From Ligula intestinalis (taxonomy: Eukaryota > Platyhelminthes > Cestoda > Diphyllobothriidea > Diphyllobothriidae): a stretch of DNA of 64,000 nt. Shown here piece by piece: positions 33,410-46,489 of this stretch; within the stretch, counting starts at the first letter, position 1, and each line of letters begins with the position of its first letter. Position numbers and translations under genes: made by a program. The notes beneath the pieces are model-generated. The model ran no database searches and was not told the origin of the DNA. It saw nothing but the letters and a program-made list of their open reading frames with translations. Location of the stretch: contig JAYGXS010000004.1 in assembly GCA_036362985.1 (NCBI GenBank), positions 34,149,397 to 34,213,396 on the forward strand. Direction: 5' to 3'.

Positions 33410-33450
33410 TACTGAAGGCGCCACTTTAAAATAGTTAGAAGGTCGAGAGC

Positions 33451-34824
33451 ATGGTGAGTTGCGTGCCTAGCGCGAATTGATTTGCTGGACGTGTAAAGTA
33501 TTGTGAAACCACAGGTTTTTTAAATCCATATTGCCATTTCATTACTACTTTTATAAGTCGTCGAAATACCGTAATTTGTGCAACGTACTGGGGAATCATC
33601 CAGCAGTTTCTCGAAAAAATATTGCAGTTTTGTTTCATAATATTTATGCTGAATTACGGAAACTCTCAGTGCATAGTAGTTAAAATTGTTTGCGGATATT
33701 ATCCAGTTACTAAAGATGGCTTTGTGATAATGCCTCAGCCCTTGATATCCCTACTAGCTGTGTTGCAGACAGCTTGTGTGCGCTAACGACTTCCGTTTAT
33801 AGTTTTTTTTCTTTGTTCCAGGGTTTGGTGAAGGTCATAAAGAACAAAGCTTACTTCAAGCGCTTCCAGGTTAAGTTCCGCAGGCGCCGAGGTAATTTCA
33901 CCGCTTTCGAAATGGTGATTTTCTAGAGGGTAAGACGGACTACTTCGCCCGCAAACGCCTCATATGGCAGGACAAAAATAAGTACAACACACCAAAATAC
34001 AGACTGGTTGTTCGGTTTACGAACAAGGATATAGTTTGTCAGGTACGCAACACGCAGTTGTTTTAATATTAGTAGATCGTTTACGCTCGCATGGATGGCG
34101 ACCGCGTCCTCTGCAGCGCTTATTCCCACGAGTTGCCTCGTTACGGTGTGAAGGCTGGGCTAACCAATTACTCTGCCGCCTACTGCACAGGCCTCCTTTT
34201 GGCGCGACGTGTCCTCGCTCAACTTAAGTTGGACAGTCTATATGAGGGTCAAAAAGAAGTGACTGGTGAGGAGTATCATGTCGAGTCACCCAATGGCCAG
34301 CGAGCTGCTTTCAAATGCAACCTTGATATCGGCCTTCGTAGGACTTCCACTGGAGCAAACATCTTTGGTGCTCTGAAGGTATTTCACTGTCTTATGTTTT
34401 ACTAGTTTCTTAGGGAGCTGTGGATGGTGGTCTTAACATTCCCCACAGCGCAACCCGTTTCCCTGGAAATGACCCCGAGTCTGGTGAATGCAACGCTGAA
34501 GTACACCGTGCTCGCATCCTCGGCCGTCATGTCGCGGAGTACATGAAGGCTTTGAAAGAAGAGAATGAGGAAACCTACAAGCGCCAATTTAGTGCTTACT
34601 TGAAGGAGGGCATCACCGAAGATAAGATCGAGGCAATGTATCTTAGTGCACATGAGGCCATCCGAAAGGACCCATCACCTGCTAAGGCAGAGAAGAAAGA
34701 GGTGAAGAAGCAGCGCTTCACCAAGAAGCGGATGAACCAAAAGGAGCGGCGTGAACGCGTTAGACAAAAGAAGGCTCATTATTTATCCCAACTGCAAAAG
34801 GAGTTGGCCGTTGTTGGAGAGTGA
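33451..34824 (+). CDS. RPL5: 60S ribosomal protein L5 (uL18), five coding exons
   Basis: Coding exons: 33451-33453, 33822-33891, 33927-34042, 34076-34378, 34414-34824, total 903 nt, 300 residues (human L5 has 297). L5 binds 5S rRNA with L11 and joins the large subunit central protuberance. Recognisable blocks are [126 protein letters not shown] and a Lys/Arg-rich C-terminus ending ELAVVGE. All introns are GT-AG. The first exon ends exactly at ATG; intron 1 is 368 bp, and introns 2-4 are 35, 33 and 35 bp. No lesion is seen. A poly(A) signal follows the stop. Confidence 0.96.
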
Positions 34825-34830
34825 TTGGAT

Positions 34831-34836
34831 AATAAA
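34831..34836 (+). terminator. RPL5 polyadenylation signal
   Basis: AATAAA begins seven bases after the RPL5 stop codon, so the 3' untranslated region is predicted to be very short. Confidence 0.7.
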
Positions 34837-37800
34837 CTGCCATTAACCGGTCTGTTCAATTTTCCAAGCCCACGTGTCTGTAAAACGGTTATGCACATCA
34901 AAACTTTTTGGGTATTTAGTGCAGCATTCCGAACCTTTTATATGAAATTAGTTTCGGGCAGATTTGCCAATGCGTTATAATCCAAAAGTTCTGCTGTTAA
35001 TTCCCGCATTTGGTGGTACGCGCGGTCGGTGATCAGTTTAAACGGGACCGCAGTAGGGTCACAAGTAACGGTATTCGTTGCGCATAGCAAATGCTTATGA
35101 CTTCTCGAAATTTCATAAACTAGCAGTGTTAAGTGCGTCACCTGCGCCCCATAGTTTGAGGCAGTGGGATTGCGCTTGTAGTGTTAGGTAAATCTCTTGG
35201 TTTCGAGGTGCTGTTTCGCGACGCCGACAGTGGCGCCGCCCACCATTCCAACAGCGTTTGAGTAACTGAAACGGGTGATCTCTGCCAAAGAGCCGACGAA
35301 CGGTCATCGGTGGCGCAGAGGCATTGTTTGTAGTTTCACAGATCGAGACGTCCAAGGCACTGTCGCGTGCTGAATAGAGCAGACTGGTAGAATTCTGATT
35401 AGGCGGGGTTCCGTCTTACGTCTCGTAAATTTTGACAGATGTGAGTGATCGCATGCCCTCAGTAGTGAGGTATCACCCAAAGGTATCGGTTACACTAGTA
35501 TGGGTGTGTGCTAGTGGATTAAGAGGGGCGAGGGGCAGCACTAAACACGATCTGAGAGAGTGTACATATATGTTGGTGTGCGGAGGAAATTTATATACAT
35601 CAATGCCTCAGACACTTTGCCAATACAAGCGAACATCCGTGTCCCAGGAAGCCTCAGACACTGTTGCCTTTCTACAAGGTACGACCCATGTCAGGATTCT
35701 TAAGGAATTTGCCTCATTGAGCAATTGCTTGCGGTGACCTGTTTAGCTTAGAAACGGTACCGGAGATACAAGCGTGTCTTACTTTCATAGATGATGTAAT
35801 ATCAGCAACTGATGGCCGTTCTGAAAAGAAGTAAGTTAGCGGGATGAACTGGCAAATCCCTGGGAAAGGTCATTCCGCTTCTGTATGGGGACTGTATCCA
35901 GAGACTGTTAATCTGTCGGCTACTCGCAGCGGAAAGGGGAGTGAGCTGAAAAGCTTCCCGAAACCATACCTATCAACCTGTAGCCGAGTTGCTCGGCTGA
36001 GTGTCATAACTGACAGCTTACGTTTCTAGCACTTCCCTCTAATGACTGTTGGGAATAAAGACGACCAACCGCTGGATTAGCATTTTTTCGATATATATTA
36101 TGAAAGCGAGTAGTTAATGTAGCGACTGGTGTTCACCTACATTTTAGCCGCCGTGCGTTTGTACAAGGGTTGCGGCCGGCTGGGCTGTGGGCAAAGTTTG
36201 CGTTACTTAGCACAGATCGCGCCTGGGTGGAGCTGTTTTCAATGAGGATGCATTGTCCAATTGTTTAGCACTTGACAGACCCAGTGATAATTGTGAAGCT
36301 GACATCAGTTGACTTTGCTCTGTCATGGGGCCTTCTCAATTTGAGACTGACTATAATCGCCCCGGGCAGTCCAGTTTCAGTAGCTATAGGCGCATGTTAG
36401 CTGGGCTACAACTGACTTTTCGGCTAAATGTTTTGGATGGTCGATCGCAGGTTTTTGAAGGAATTTTAGGGACGTAAGATGTGGAAGCGAGGAGCAAGTG
36501 GAATTCCTTTGAAGTTGACTTAGGCAGTGGATGATTACCTTGTTTTGTCGGGACCGTGAAGGGCGATACTTAGGAGCATCTTAGCCTACCGATGCGAGTC
36601 CATCTGCTATCCCATTGAGCGAATAGTACTTATGTGGTTCCATTTAAATGTCCAGCAACCCACGAGTCATAATAGCAACTATGCGAGGAGCATGCGATGA
36701 TGCATTGCCATGCGCGTTCCGCGAAGTTATTAAACCAGGCAGCGGGTAGAGCGAACGTGAGAGTGATACCTATAGTTAATTGACCTTTCATGGATTGGCT
36801 CTTGGCCGAATCTTGTAGTTACAGAGCCCGTAGGTGTTTTAGACAAGTTTTATCATCTTAACTTTGAGTGGGAAAGCCAAAGAAGTAGTATTAAGGAAGA
36901 GCCAGGCTTTCATTCCGCCAGTCGGCTGCTCCACACAAACAGACACGTGGCTGATCGCACGGTTGACTTTATCTTTTCAGTTAGCCACCTTCCAAGTCAC
37001 AGCTTTTAGTGCACTGTGACGCCTTCAAGCGCATCGGGTTGCTTTTGGTGAGGGAGGTGCGCTGGACCGTCAATCTTATTTTCCGTTTGCAGGCCTCAGT
37101 CTCCGTCAGAGCCGATCAGCTAACTAAAGCGCGGAATAAATGCAGCTGCTGACATAGTAAATTCATCTGCGCGCACCACGTACGCGACCTGCTTCCCCAA
37201 CACATATTACCACCACTTATAAGTAGCACGTTTTTTGCGGTAGTCCAAGCCATGATCAGACCCTATCCAATGCGACGTTCAGGCTCAATCCCAAGTTGAA
37301 AGTGGAGAAGGGATGGAGCAAGCTGGTAGCCGGAAATGAGGCGTTCGCCCGATTTCACGGGAGCAGGCCCCAGAGTGCTTCGAACGAAGACATGTTTGTG
37401 TCGGACTTGAAGTCGATTGGCCGGTTTGGATATTTATGCTTGGACGCAACCAGACAGCCGGTCGCTTTCAGGGAACGGCATTACGCAATGTGGGCACCAT
37501 GCAGGTCCTGGGAATGTTAGACGAATGACTGCTGCAAGTGTTGCATATCTGCAAATGTCCGCCAGGGAGCGCAGTGTCTAGACGAGGGTCGCTACACATC
37601 ACCCTCAGCCACAACCTCGGCGTTCGTCCTACTGATGTTCAAAATTCACCGTGATATCCACAACTACGCAGTAAAAAACACGGTACTACTAATTTGGCTC
37701 AGCATATTTTTCCTGTCACCGCACGTTGCTGTCAACCCTCGCACAGGGGGCTGTTGTTGTAAGAAGACAGTATTGATCGTAGCATGCGTACAGCGTTACG

Positions 37801-39529
37801 ATCACGTATAGTTTTGTGAACGAATGCAGTATGAAGGGCGCGTTAAACTTCGTATGCCAGTGCACACTCCTTCAATAAAATATATTGTAAATTTTTAAAA
37901 TAATCAGACATGTCAGTGAATTCACTAGCCAGTTTACGTATTTGTAGCTGTACCTATTTGCAGTTGCAATCTTCAGGCCTGGTACCTAGTGGCAGGGGAA
38001 AAGGTGAGACATTAGATGGAAGGAAGAGTTTTAGTTTTTGCAGAATTTGACTGTTGGACGAGTGCAGTCCGTCTGCTAGGGCACTTGGTTCAAAGTAAAG
38101 TCAGCGTGGGAATGCTCACGAGCGCCTAGAGCGGTTTTTGTGTGAGTCAGCATTGAAAGGTGTCTGGTCAAAGTGGTTTAGGCAGCGGAGGCGTGTACGC
38201 ACGTTAGCCACCGTAAGGAATCGAGTATTGGTGCAAGTTGCGGCACCTGTGATTTGCTGATCCAAGGCGACCGAGATGTCGCCACACAGTCCCCAGTGCA
38301 GCGTGGCGTGCGAAAAGGAAATAGCGCTACAGTGTGCTAACAAAACAGTCGTACCTTTTTTCCGAAACGCTTCACTAACGAATGATCATTTTCAATTATT
38401 GGCCACAGATAGGAAAGCTCTATTTCCAGCCAGGATGGTCTGTGATTTTAAATCTGGATGCAGTTGGATATCAATCCGAATGCTTGCCATTTTAGACGTG
38501 GACCTACACTCTAGCAGTAGAATCGAGAGTATACTGCGCGTTTCCTGAAGTCCGAATTGCTCCTTGATGTGTGGTCGTAGGTTATTGCATTGGAAACATG
38601 ACACACCGAAAGAGATTTAGCTTGGTTCCAGTAACACGCATTCAAACACAGTTATTTTACGAATAGAAGCGAATATATGTGCCCCAGCGAAAGACGTGAT
38701 CTCTGGAACGATCGCATCTTCCTCTTCTTCACAGATGTTATTTTAATCAGAGCAATAATATTGTCCAATGTTGCAGTGTACTTGCACATGCGGATTGCTG
38801 ACTAGGCTTCAGCAGAGGTTTGTTTGGCGCTGATTTTGAAAAAGTGGGCAACGTGTCAGGCCCTCGTTTATACGGGGATGATTGTACACTAATATGTACG
38901 CTCAACTTGTTGCCACCCGGATTAAAACCAATATGTTACCTTGCTACTTTAATAGATTAGGTAGCCTGGAAGGCTATTGGTTTATCTGTAGTGGTAATTC
39001 GTGTAACTGACAGGAATATAGCAGTTCGACCGTAGTTTTCGATGATTTCCACCGTATGCTCCACAGCAGGTTTGTGCAGGGAGGGTGACTTGCGCGTGAA
39101 TTGGTTTTAAATGATAGTAGACTTGCACGGCAACTATTACATTCGTTCTTCCCTCACCCACTTGCGCCCGGTGTTAAGACGATTGGAGGCGACGTTGGGC
39201 GTAGTGGCTGACAGGGTCGGCGAATCCGTCTGCGGCCGCCACAGCACGACCTAGTCCTATTAGCAAACACACCAGGATATACACAACCAGGGGATTAGAA
39301 GGAACCGTTGCCGTGTGACTCCCAGTCCACTCATCAGCCACTACACACATAACACACATTGGGTTGATGGTGCCTCTAGTAAATGCATCAGCTGGCTGCG
39401 GTCTCAGCCATGGTAAATCGTCATAGACTCTGATTCGCATCACACATCTAACATAGCAGCTAAGGAACAACCTTACCTAAGTACTTACTTTCATGCATGC
39501 CTAAAGTAAAATTTGACACTGAGAGTGGC
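34837..39529. other. About 4.7 kb without a recognisable gene
   Basis: Balanced base composition, short frames on both strands and no clear motif. A 98-codon minus frame at 39174-39470 has a hydrophobic segment (VVYILVCLLIGLG), but I cannot name it. No LTRs, tails or RT blocks were noticed. Confidence 0.45.
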
Positions 39530-39599
39530 TGTTTCGGCTTCTCAGTTTTCTGACCGTCGATTTGGACACCACGATCTGTTAATCGACAACGCTTTTGGA

Positions 39600-40720
39600 G
39601 AAACTTAAAGGATCCTGTCGAATGAGGTCATGGTATCCCTTGATGGCACGTCCCTTTTTACTTCTATCACCCAGGACCTGGCAGTCGACATTTTGAACTA
39701 CTCTTACGAAGCAAATACGATGCGACGGAGAATCGCCTCGGACATGCCCGAATCCTACAGCTCCTGAAGTTCTGTCTAAAGACGACTTCACGTTTGACGG
39801 AACAATCTACGAGCAGGTAAAGGGAACACCAATGGTTTCACCGATTTCGAGATTGATTGCCGAGGGGGTCCTACAACGGTTGGAGTCGCTGGTCTTCCAA
39901 CACCAGAGACCGAAATTCTGAGCATGGTATGTGGATGACAGCTTCGTCGTCTGACGGGTTAAGGTGCTCACATTCAAGGATCGTCTCAAGATCGCCTTCC
40001 CCGGAAGTACCATTTACAATAGAGGAGGAAGAGAACAATCAGCTGGCCTTTCCTCATGTCCTCGTCTGTCTCGACAAACGCGAAACAAATACTGAATTAC
40101 AACAGCAGTCACAAACGCAGTTGCGTAAGGACGTTCTATCGGAGTGTTGAGACGCACTGCTGTGAACCAGAAGACAAATTTGCCGAAATAAAATATCTCC
40201 TACGGGTATTCAGAGAAAATGGCTACGCTCGCAACTCCACCAACCGGTGCTTCCGCAAACGATCTAGGAAACAAAATGTCACTGACCCCAAATTTTGGCG
40301 AGCGATCACACACGTCAAAAACGTTTCGAAGGCCGTCGACCGCCTTCTCGCACTTGGAGTTTGAGTCGCTGACAGGCTGGAGGCAAACCTAAGGCATCGG
40401 ATGATGAAACCAAAAAACTTACTGCCACGGCGAGAAACATCTGGAGTTGTCCATAAGAACTGGTGCAGTTGCAGACAAAGCAACTATTTTGGAGACTTCT
40501 CAAGACGTGAATTTTTGAACACGCGGCAGCAGTGCAGCGAAACGATGCCAATTCTCAAGTTGCTGCTCATTAGACGAGACTGGGCCACACATTCAAATTT
40601 GATGAGGCCAAAATTCTCGCAAGAGGTGACAATGGTGTGAGCCGAGAAGTACTTGAGTCATGGTTCACGGGCTCCCAATCCATAACCAAGTGCGATGATT
40701 TGCCCAATCCCTATTCCATG
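39600..40720 (+). pseudogene. PLE family 1 RT/GIY-YIG polyprotein, broken
   Basis: The longest open piece is 40056-40364, covering the thumb-like region from NYNSSHKRSCVRTFYRS to VDRLLALGV. The endonuclease part (40400-40720) is degraded by shifts after CSCRQSNYFGDFSRREF. The fragment at 12320-12655 preserves the same domain better. The finger region of the RT lies upstream and was not found. Confidence 0.75.
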
Positions 40721-40999
40721 CTGAGATTAATGTAGCCAAACCAAATCAATGCTCAGAAAACGCACAGGTCACCGCGTTGTTTTACACCAACACCGGAGAG
40801 TCAGATGGCCGAGCAATCATTACGCCCGAATCCACCACGCGTGATGAAATTTCAACAAGTCAGAGCCTGCCGGTTAACAAGCTATAAACGCACAAGAGGG
40901 AAAGTATAGTTAATTGTCGGTATATATTTGCAGTAATGACTATGCCCTATAAATACTAAAACTTCCTGTGCATGCATTCCCGAATCTGCTACTGCTCTC

Positions 41000-41095
41000 T
41001 GCTGATGTCTCGGAGGAAGAACCCGTGACAGATGTCGAAACTTCAGGCGAATAAAAGTATTGCCCCAGCAATCGAAGCTTCGTCTCAATATTGTT
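41000..41095 (+). repeat. PLE family 1 tail segment, copy b, hammerhead-like
   Basis: A CTATAAATAC box at about 40948 and CCTGTGCATG at about 40969 precede CTGATGTCTCGG, a spacer and TCGAAACTTCAGGCGAATAA. The CTGATG and GAAA blocks are in the order of a hammerhead core. PLEs are known to carry such motifs near their ends. Confidence 0.5.
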
Positions 41096-41887
41096 AATGG
41101 TAAAAGGATTAGTTAGTGTAAAAAAGAATAATACCGTGAAGGCTTTTCTACTACGAACACCGCTACTGCGGTTCCTAATGTTACTGCGATAGCTACAGGA
41201 ATACGATAACCGCGGCTTATATTATTACGGTATCTTCGGAATACAATAATTACGTATTATGTACCTTCCGCCTACTACTATAATAATTTATACTGCTACC
41301 TAGGGAATACCGGGCGTGGGGGAGTACTATCGCGGGTATGTTAAGGTTAAGAAGGTTTAACCCTAACGGCTGCTATCGGGCAGACCCGGTTTCTTAGGTG
41401 AGGAGAGAAGACGGTGGGAAGCCAGATTAGTAGGAACAATGTACTGTGAACACAAGATTTAGTAGGAAGTTGCCACTCGGCCCGGCATGACCTTCGACCG
41501 TGAGGAACGTGTGAGAGCGTTGGGTCGTCACAACGGCCGACGACGCTGTCTGCGTCTTTCACCCTGACAGGCGGAACCCCGACCGGCCCTCAGCGTGGAA
41601 ATCGTCACAAAGGCCCCAGGGCGAGGATTGTGTGAGTCAACTTCAGGGTGCTGATTGGCCAGACCTGTCTTGAGTGCGCGTTTGCGCCTCAGGGCAAAGG
41701 TTGCGCCTCGCATGCGGACATGGGCTATTGCTGTGGGTTGAGCGAGACTGTGCGGCTAAGTTTGTCACTACGAGACCACGTCTGTGGCGTCAGGCGTTAG
41801 GAGGACGTCGGGCAGAAGCGACCTCTACAGAACTACACCGGAGACCCTCACATGATTTCCCCCGCCCATCGAGGTGGTTATCGGGGA
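41096..41887. other. No recognisable gene
   Basis: The first 240 bp are rich in short TAC/ACCG-like strings; the rest is GC-richer. The last four bases (TAGC, 41888-41891) are the target duplication of LTR-3. Confidence 0.45.
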
Positions 41888-41891
41888 TAGC

Positions 41892-42336
41892 TGTAGCGGC
41901 TCGCGCCTGGCTGACTAGCTCGCGTCGAAGTGCACTTTCCTAAACTGCTCGCCGACGCGGTTTTTGACGTCTCAATCAGCCAATCACGGTCCCCGAATCT
42001 ACGCGTGCCCGACACAAGTTACCTCTCTGCCGAAAATCTCCAGGCCAACCTAGCCAATGAAAGCTATCTCTTTCTCTGTCTTCTGGTCCGACTACTCAAA
42101 GAACTCACTTGGAAATCGGCTCTGAGCGAGATGGGTTGGAGGCCGCGCGCTCATGCGCCCTCCGGCCGTACAGCCATGCCAGATGGACTGGCAACTTTCC
42201 CATAACTTTTCTGTAAACAATACGCTGTTCCGTCTACTCTCGCCTTTCCACCGTCATCTCTCCAATCTCCTAAGGAACCAGGGTCTGGAAGATTGTAGGT
42301 GTTAAGGCCATAACCGTCGAAGCCCTACCTCCTATA
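41892..42336 (+). repeat. 5' LTR of LTR-3
   Basis: Starts TGTAGCGGCTCG and ends CCTCCTATA; 445 bp. Colinear with the right LTR, which has about 25 bp extra near 43066-43095. Confidence 0.88.
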
Positions 42337-42962
42337 ACTGATGACCCCAATCGTGAGATGAACTCTCAACTAAACTTCTGATGTGGCCGAGCTCAATCAT
42401 CATCAGTCCTACCTCGCCTTTAACTGAATCTCTCCTGTGTCATCTCATTTGGCCGCGAAATGGAGAATTTCATTACCAACACTCTGTCGTGAAGCCCGAG
42501 GGAGATGCTCAATCGCTCACAGCCTACGGACCTAAAGCTCTGGTTCCTTCCCCATCCCACGGAGCAGTTTTCCCCTATGATTGCCAATAGGCAAACCTCC
42601 TTTCTAAACTCAGATCCTTCTTCTACTCCCAACGGTACCCCTTTCTCCTCTCAGCGAACACTTACACGGCATACTGATTTGCCGTCGAAGTTCAATGCAG
42701 CCAACCAACCTCCCTCCTACGTAGTCGAGATGACTAATCTCCTACAAGATGCCGATGCACGCGTAGTCGAGAAATTTCCTCCTACCGCAGACCCAGTTGC
42801 CCACGCGGACGCGAGATGACATTTCCTCCTCCAAAGCTGCACTGGTGGCACTAACCCGCCTCTCGCAACCTCACCTTGGTACGTATCTCTCTCACATAAC
42901 TTAAATATTCTTCCTCCACTCGGATTCTTTCAGTTTCCTCGTTACGGTCTCCGGGGGAGTAC

Positions 42963-43430
42963 TGTAGCGGGTCGTGCCTGGCTGACTAGCTCGCGTCGAA
43001 GTGCACTTTCCCAAACGCTCACCGATGTGCTTTCTCGATGTCTCGATCAGCCAATCATAGTTCTCGCATCTATGAGGTGACGAATGAGGAGCTTGCAGGC
43101 GTGCCCGACGCAAGTTGCCTCTCTGCCCGAAATCTCCAGGCCGACCTAGCCAATGAAAGCTATCTCTCTCTGTCTTCTGGCCCAACTACTCAAAGAACTC
43201 ACTTGGAAATCGGCTCTGAGTGAGATGGGTTGGAGGCCGCGCGCTCATGCGCCCTCCGGCCGTACAGCCATGCCGGATGGACGGGCAACTTTCCCATAAC
43301 TTTTCTGTAAACAATACACTGTTCCGTCTACTCTCGCCTTTCCACCGTCTTCTCGCCAATCTCCTAAGGAACCAGGGTCTGGAAGATTGTAGGTGTTAAG
43401 GCCATATCCGTCGTAGCCTTAGCTCCTATA
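42963..43430 (+). repeat. 3' LTR of LTR-3
   Basis: Starts TGTAGCGGGTCG after the purine tract and ends GCTCCTATA; 468 bp. Confidence 0.88.
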
Positions 43431-43434
43431 TAGC

Positions 43435-46400
43435 CACTAGGCGCAGTGTAGTTCCGGGGAGCCACAAGCGAGAGCTGGGTGCCAGCTAAGGATGCTATGC
43501 GTAGCCACCAGCTGCATGAAAAGATGATGCGACCTGTCAGGACCTTAACGTTGGACCCCCAACCGCACACCCAATAGCTCCCAACCAGCAGGAGTAAGGT
43601 TTAGGCTAATTACGTATGGTCCCGCTCATTTCTTTCTTGTCAATAAACAGCCAACCAGCTTAGGTTCAAACATCATGCAGCAGTCCAAACATTTTGGAAA
43701 AATTTTGCGATAAAAGATTACTTAATCGACTTTCATGCATAGGCTCATTAAAAACTACATATGTAGCACATCCACTCGGAGCTGCGTGGGTTCCCGCCTA
43801 CATACACTGGCTCTTCTGCATAAAAGTCTGAATATGTGTAAAGTGCGGCGTGCAACTGTTCAATTCAGTGCCCCTGTCCACATGCCCATGGTGCTCATAC
43901 AAAAAGATGAAGGGCCTTTCGCTTTTAATTGAATGCCAGGACAGGTTTGGTCTGTATGTGTTCTCAAAGCATCTCTCAACAAATGTCGACCGTAGCTGCC
44001 AGCTACCGTAATATGAGAATTTCATCATGGTGTAGTAGTACAACATACTATTGCCGTTGCAATCGTTGCGATTAAAGTACTATTCAAAGCTGTTTTACTG
44101 CGTGTTCCAAAAGGGTTCTTGTGAACTACCCGCTTAAGAATTTGGCGTACATCTGACGAAACCGACGTTGGTCAAACTAAGTCCCGTTTTTCACCCCATA
44201 CGTGACGTAATCTTTTCGCCTGGTGACCCTTCTACTCCTAGCCAGTCCTATTTCTACCTGGAGGCATGGTGATGACTAGTCGAAAATCCACATTAACTTA
44301 AGTTGGCTTGCTAAATCATGTACTAATTAGCTGCGTCTCACTGGCACATGCAAGGCGACGAGTAAAGCGGCTGAAGACGGATTTCTAAAACAAACAAAAA
44401 TGGACTGGATCCCAGAACGACCTAGTGACCTAGTTTTTATCGCCCGGACACGTTCACGCGTGACGGATAACGAAACGACCGTTGAAAGGCTTGGCTGCTG
44501 ATAATGAAACGTAAGCCGTTGCAAAGTACCCTCTCCAGCAGTGTCACTGGGAATTAAAGTTGAAGATTATATAAAATATCTCAGACTTCACCGCTGACAG
44601 CGCGACGTGGCTGTCATGAGCCCCCCAGTAAAAAGGCTATCCTAATTCTAGGCAAACTGCCGAGAAACGGAACTGCGTGCAGGGGTAGTCTAAAGTAAAG
44701 GAAGCGACCACAGATTGGGCCTCTGTTCATAACAGAAGCTGTCGATCAGTTTAGAAACCGATGCCCAGATAGAAAAGTTTGAGTATCCAGCTTTGCGCTG
44801 GGTGGTGATATTTTTGCACATTATTCCGTGTTAATAACCTGCCAGTGTCTCTCTCCTATGCTAGTGCTTTCTAATTACTTGTGATGCGGCCAGCTTCTAC
44901 TGTGCCTCAAATAAATTCAGATATTCTTGTTTATCCCCTGCGGAGAGCACTAGAACAGCGTCAGGTCACTTTCGTTGATCACAGATGGGCGGCTCTCCAA
45001 TAGAGCCGAGTCCTCCTTCAGCAAATCCATCGGCGTCTACAGTTGGTGGTCTTTTCACCGGCGGTGCAAGTTCGGTGGACGGTTTTTATGCTACTCGCGA
45101 CCCACTGAGTCAAACCCGAGCCTAGTATAAATACAGTCGCCGGAACCAGTTGCAAACATGTGCACATTGCCTTCCCGTCCTGGCCTCAATCGACAGTGGC
45201 CCGACCTCAATCCGTACAATGAGAGTTCTACGTTAGTAGCCTAGCCTCATTTAGTGGGTTGGCCTCAATCCATCTGGACATAGACCTCAATACGGTGGCT
45301 TCCCCAGACATGACTTCGGACGTAGCCCACCTCACGGCTGGACGTGCGCTCTGACGCTCCAAATTTCGTCCTAACCATTATATTTGCCTTCTTTATAGAA
45401 TACACTCCTCCTACCACTCTGCCCTTCCCGTAGCTCCTCTCTGTTCTCCTACGGAAGCGGGCCTGGAAGCTTTCAGCCTTTAGGGTTAGCCTATTGGCCT
45501 TAACACATCTCGAATGAAGTCAAATGAAGTGTTTGACAGAGCTAACTTCATCTGCGCGTGCCGCACACAACCCGGTCTCTTCTGGGTGAATCCGAATGCA
45601 ATGAGGGCAGCTTGGATCTTGCATGCACGCGAGTGCTATGAAGACCATAATAAGATGAAACCACTGCTGTCTGCCTCCATCTTCCAGCCGCTCACCATAA
45701 GAACCGAGTTATCCCGTCAATTGGCAACTTTCCAAGCAACGACTGATTGCGCGCCTTGATACATTCAGGCTTGCCACAGGAATGCGCTGACTTGCCGTGG
45801 GAAGGCTCTATCAGTATTAGTCTCGCTCATTCTCCCCTCCCTCAGTCAATAATCTATTGCTCGAGCCGGACAGTTGGAAGGCGATAAGATTGAGCGCAGT
45901 GGCCAACAAACTCGCCGGCGCGTGCCATACACACGACTTTGACTCCACCCCAGATATACCATACTAGGTAGTACACGAGCCACCCAGGCCTCACACACGT
46001 CCACGTGGCCACGGTTACATCTGCGTCAATCTGAACGTGCACAGTGCGTGTCGTATGATCAATAACACCAACCGACAATCGTCCACCCCTTCTCTAGCGA
46101 ATTCAGCGTAACACCCACACGCGTCAGGCAGTAGCACTGACGAGACACGATAGGTCACTGGGTTTGCGTCTAATCAAGTAGCTGGCGCATAACAGCCACC
46201 TCTTAAACGACTGTGCTTTATTTTACCAGCTCGAGCTTCTCGACCTGTGAGTTGGGACTCGCGATTTTTGACTATCATATATGAGTTCTGCGAACCTTCC
46301 ATTGTTTGACTTGAAAAGCTAATTCGGCAAACATACGCTCTCAGCCATCCATAAGCAGGCCTGTACAATTGCATTCATAATGAAAGGAACCGAGTCGAAC

Positions 46401-46489
46401 CAGGTTTATAAACGTCTTATAATTAAAACGCATCGTTCTTACACCGCCCGGATGGCGAGGACGGTATGTTGAAGCCATTAGGCTGGCGG
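43435..46489. other. About 3 kb without a recognisable gene
   Basis: Short frames only. A loosely repeated CCTCAAT word occurs four times between 45180 and 45290 at irregular spacing; its meaning is unclear. Confidence 0.45.

Larger units (their letters stand above)
39530..41095 (+). mobile_element. Penelope-like element family 1, decayed (RT and GIY-YIG)
   Basis: Plus-strand order: RT palm block NEVMVSLDGTSLFTS, FDGTIYEQVKGTPM, PISRLIAEGVLQRLESLVFQ, catalytic WYVDDSFVV, ETHCCEPEDKFAEIKYL, RVFRENGYARNS, KFWRAITHVKNVSKAVDRLL, then the GIY-YIG region LLPRRETSGVV, CSCRQSNYFGD, and FKFDEAKILARGDNGVSREV-like residues, and a 3' tail with the CGAAAC-TTCAGGCGAATAAAAG motif at 41030-41055. PLEs encode an RT related to telomerase fused to this endonuclease (family knowledge). 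The YVDD is kept, but shifts and stops abound and the 5' part is missing. Confidence 0.82.
41892..43430 (+). mobile_element. Short non-autonomous LTR element LTR-3 (TRIM-like)
   Basis: 1,539 bp: left LTR 41892-42336, internal region of 626 bp, right LTR 42963-43430, flanked by TAGC on both sides (41888-41891 and 43431-43434). A primer-binding site TGATGACCCC starts at 42339, one base off the TGGTGACC of the other two LTR elements, and a purine tract GGGGGAGTAC precedes the right LTR. No RT, protease or integrase is present, so it must have been moved in trans. The 104-codon frame at 42505-42819 has no recognisable domain. Confidence 0.88.

Noticed and set aside
35113..35355. Arg-rich 80-codon minus frame
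   Set aside because: Low-complexity basic composition without any family motif.
37296..37520. Open frame of 74 codons, plus strand
   Set aside because: No motif, no neighbours and no splice signals that extend it.
39174..39470. 98-codon minus frame with a hydrophobic stretch
   Set aside because: Single hydrophobic run in otherwise unremarkable sequence; no start context or family recognised.
45180..45290. Repeated CCTCAAT words that might form a CRISPR-like or satellite array
   Set aside because: Only four occurrences at irregular spacing and no conserved spacer length.
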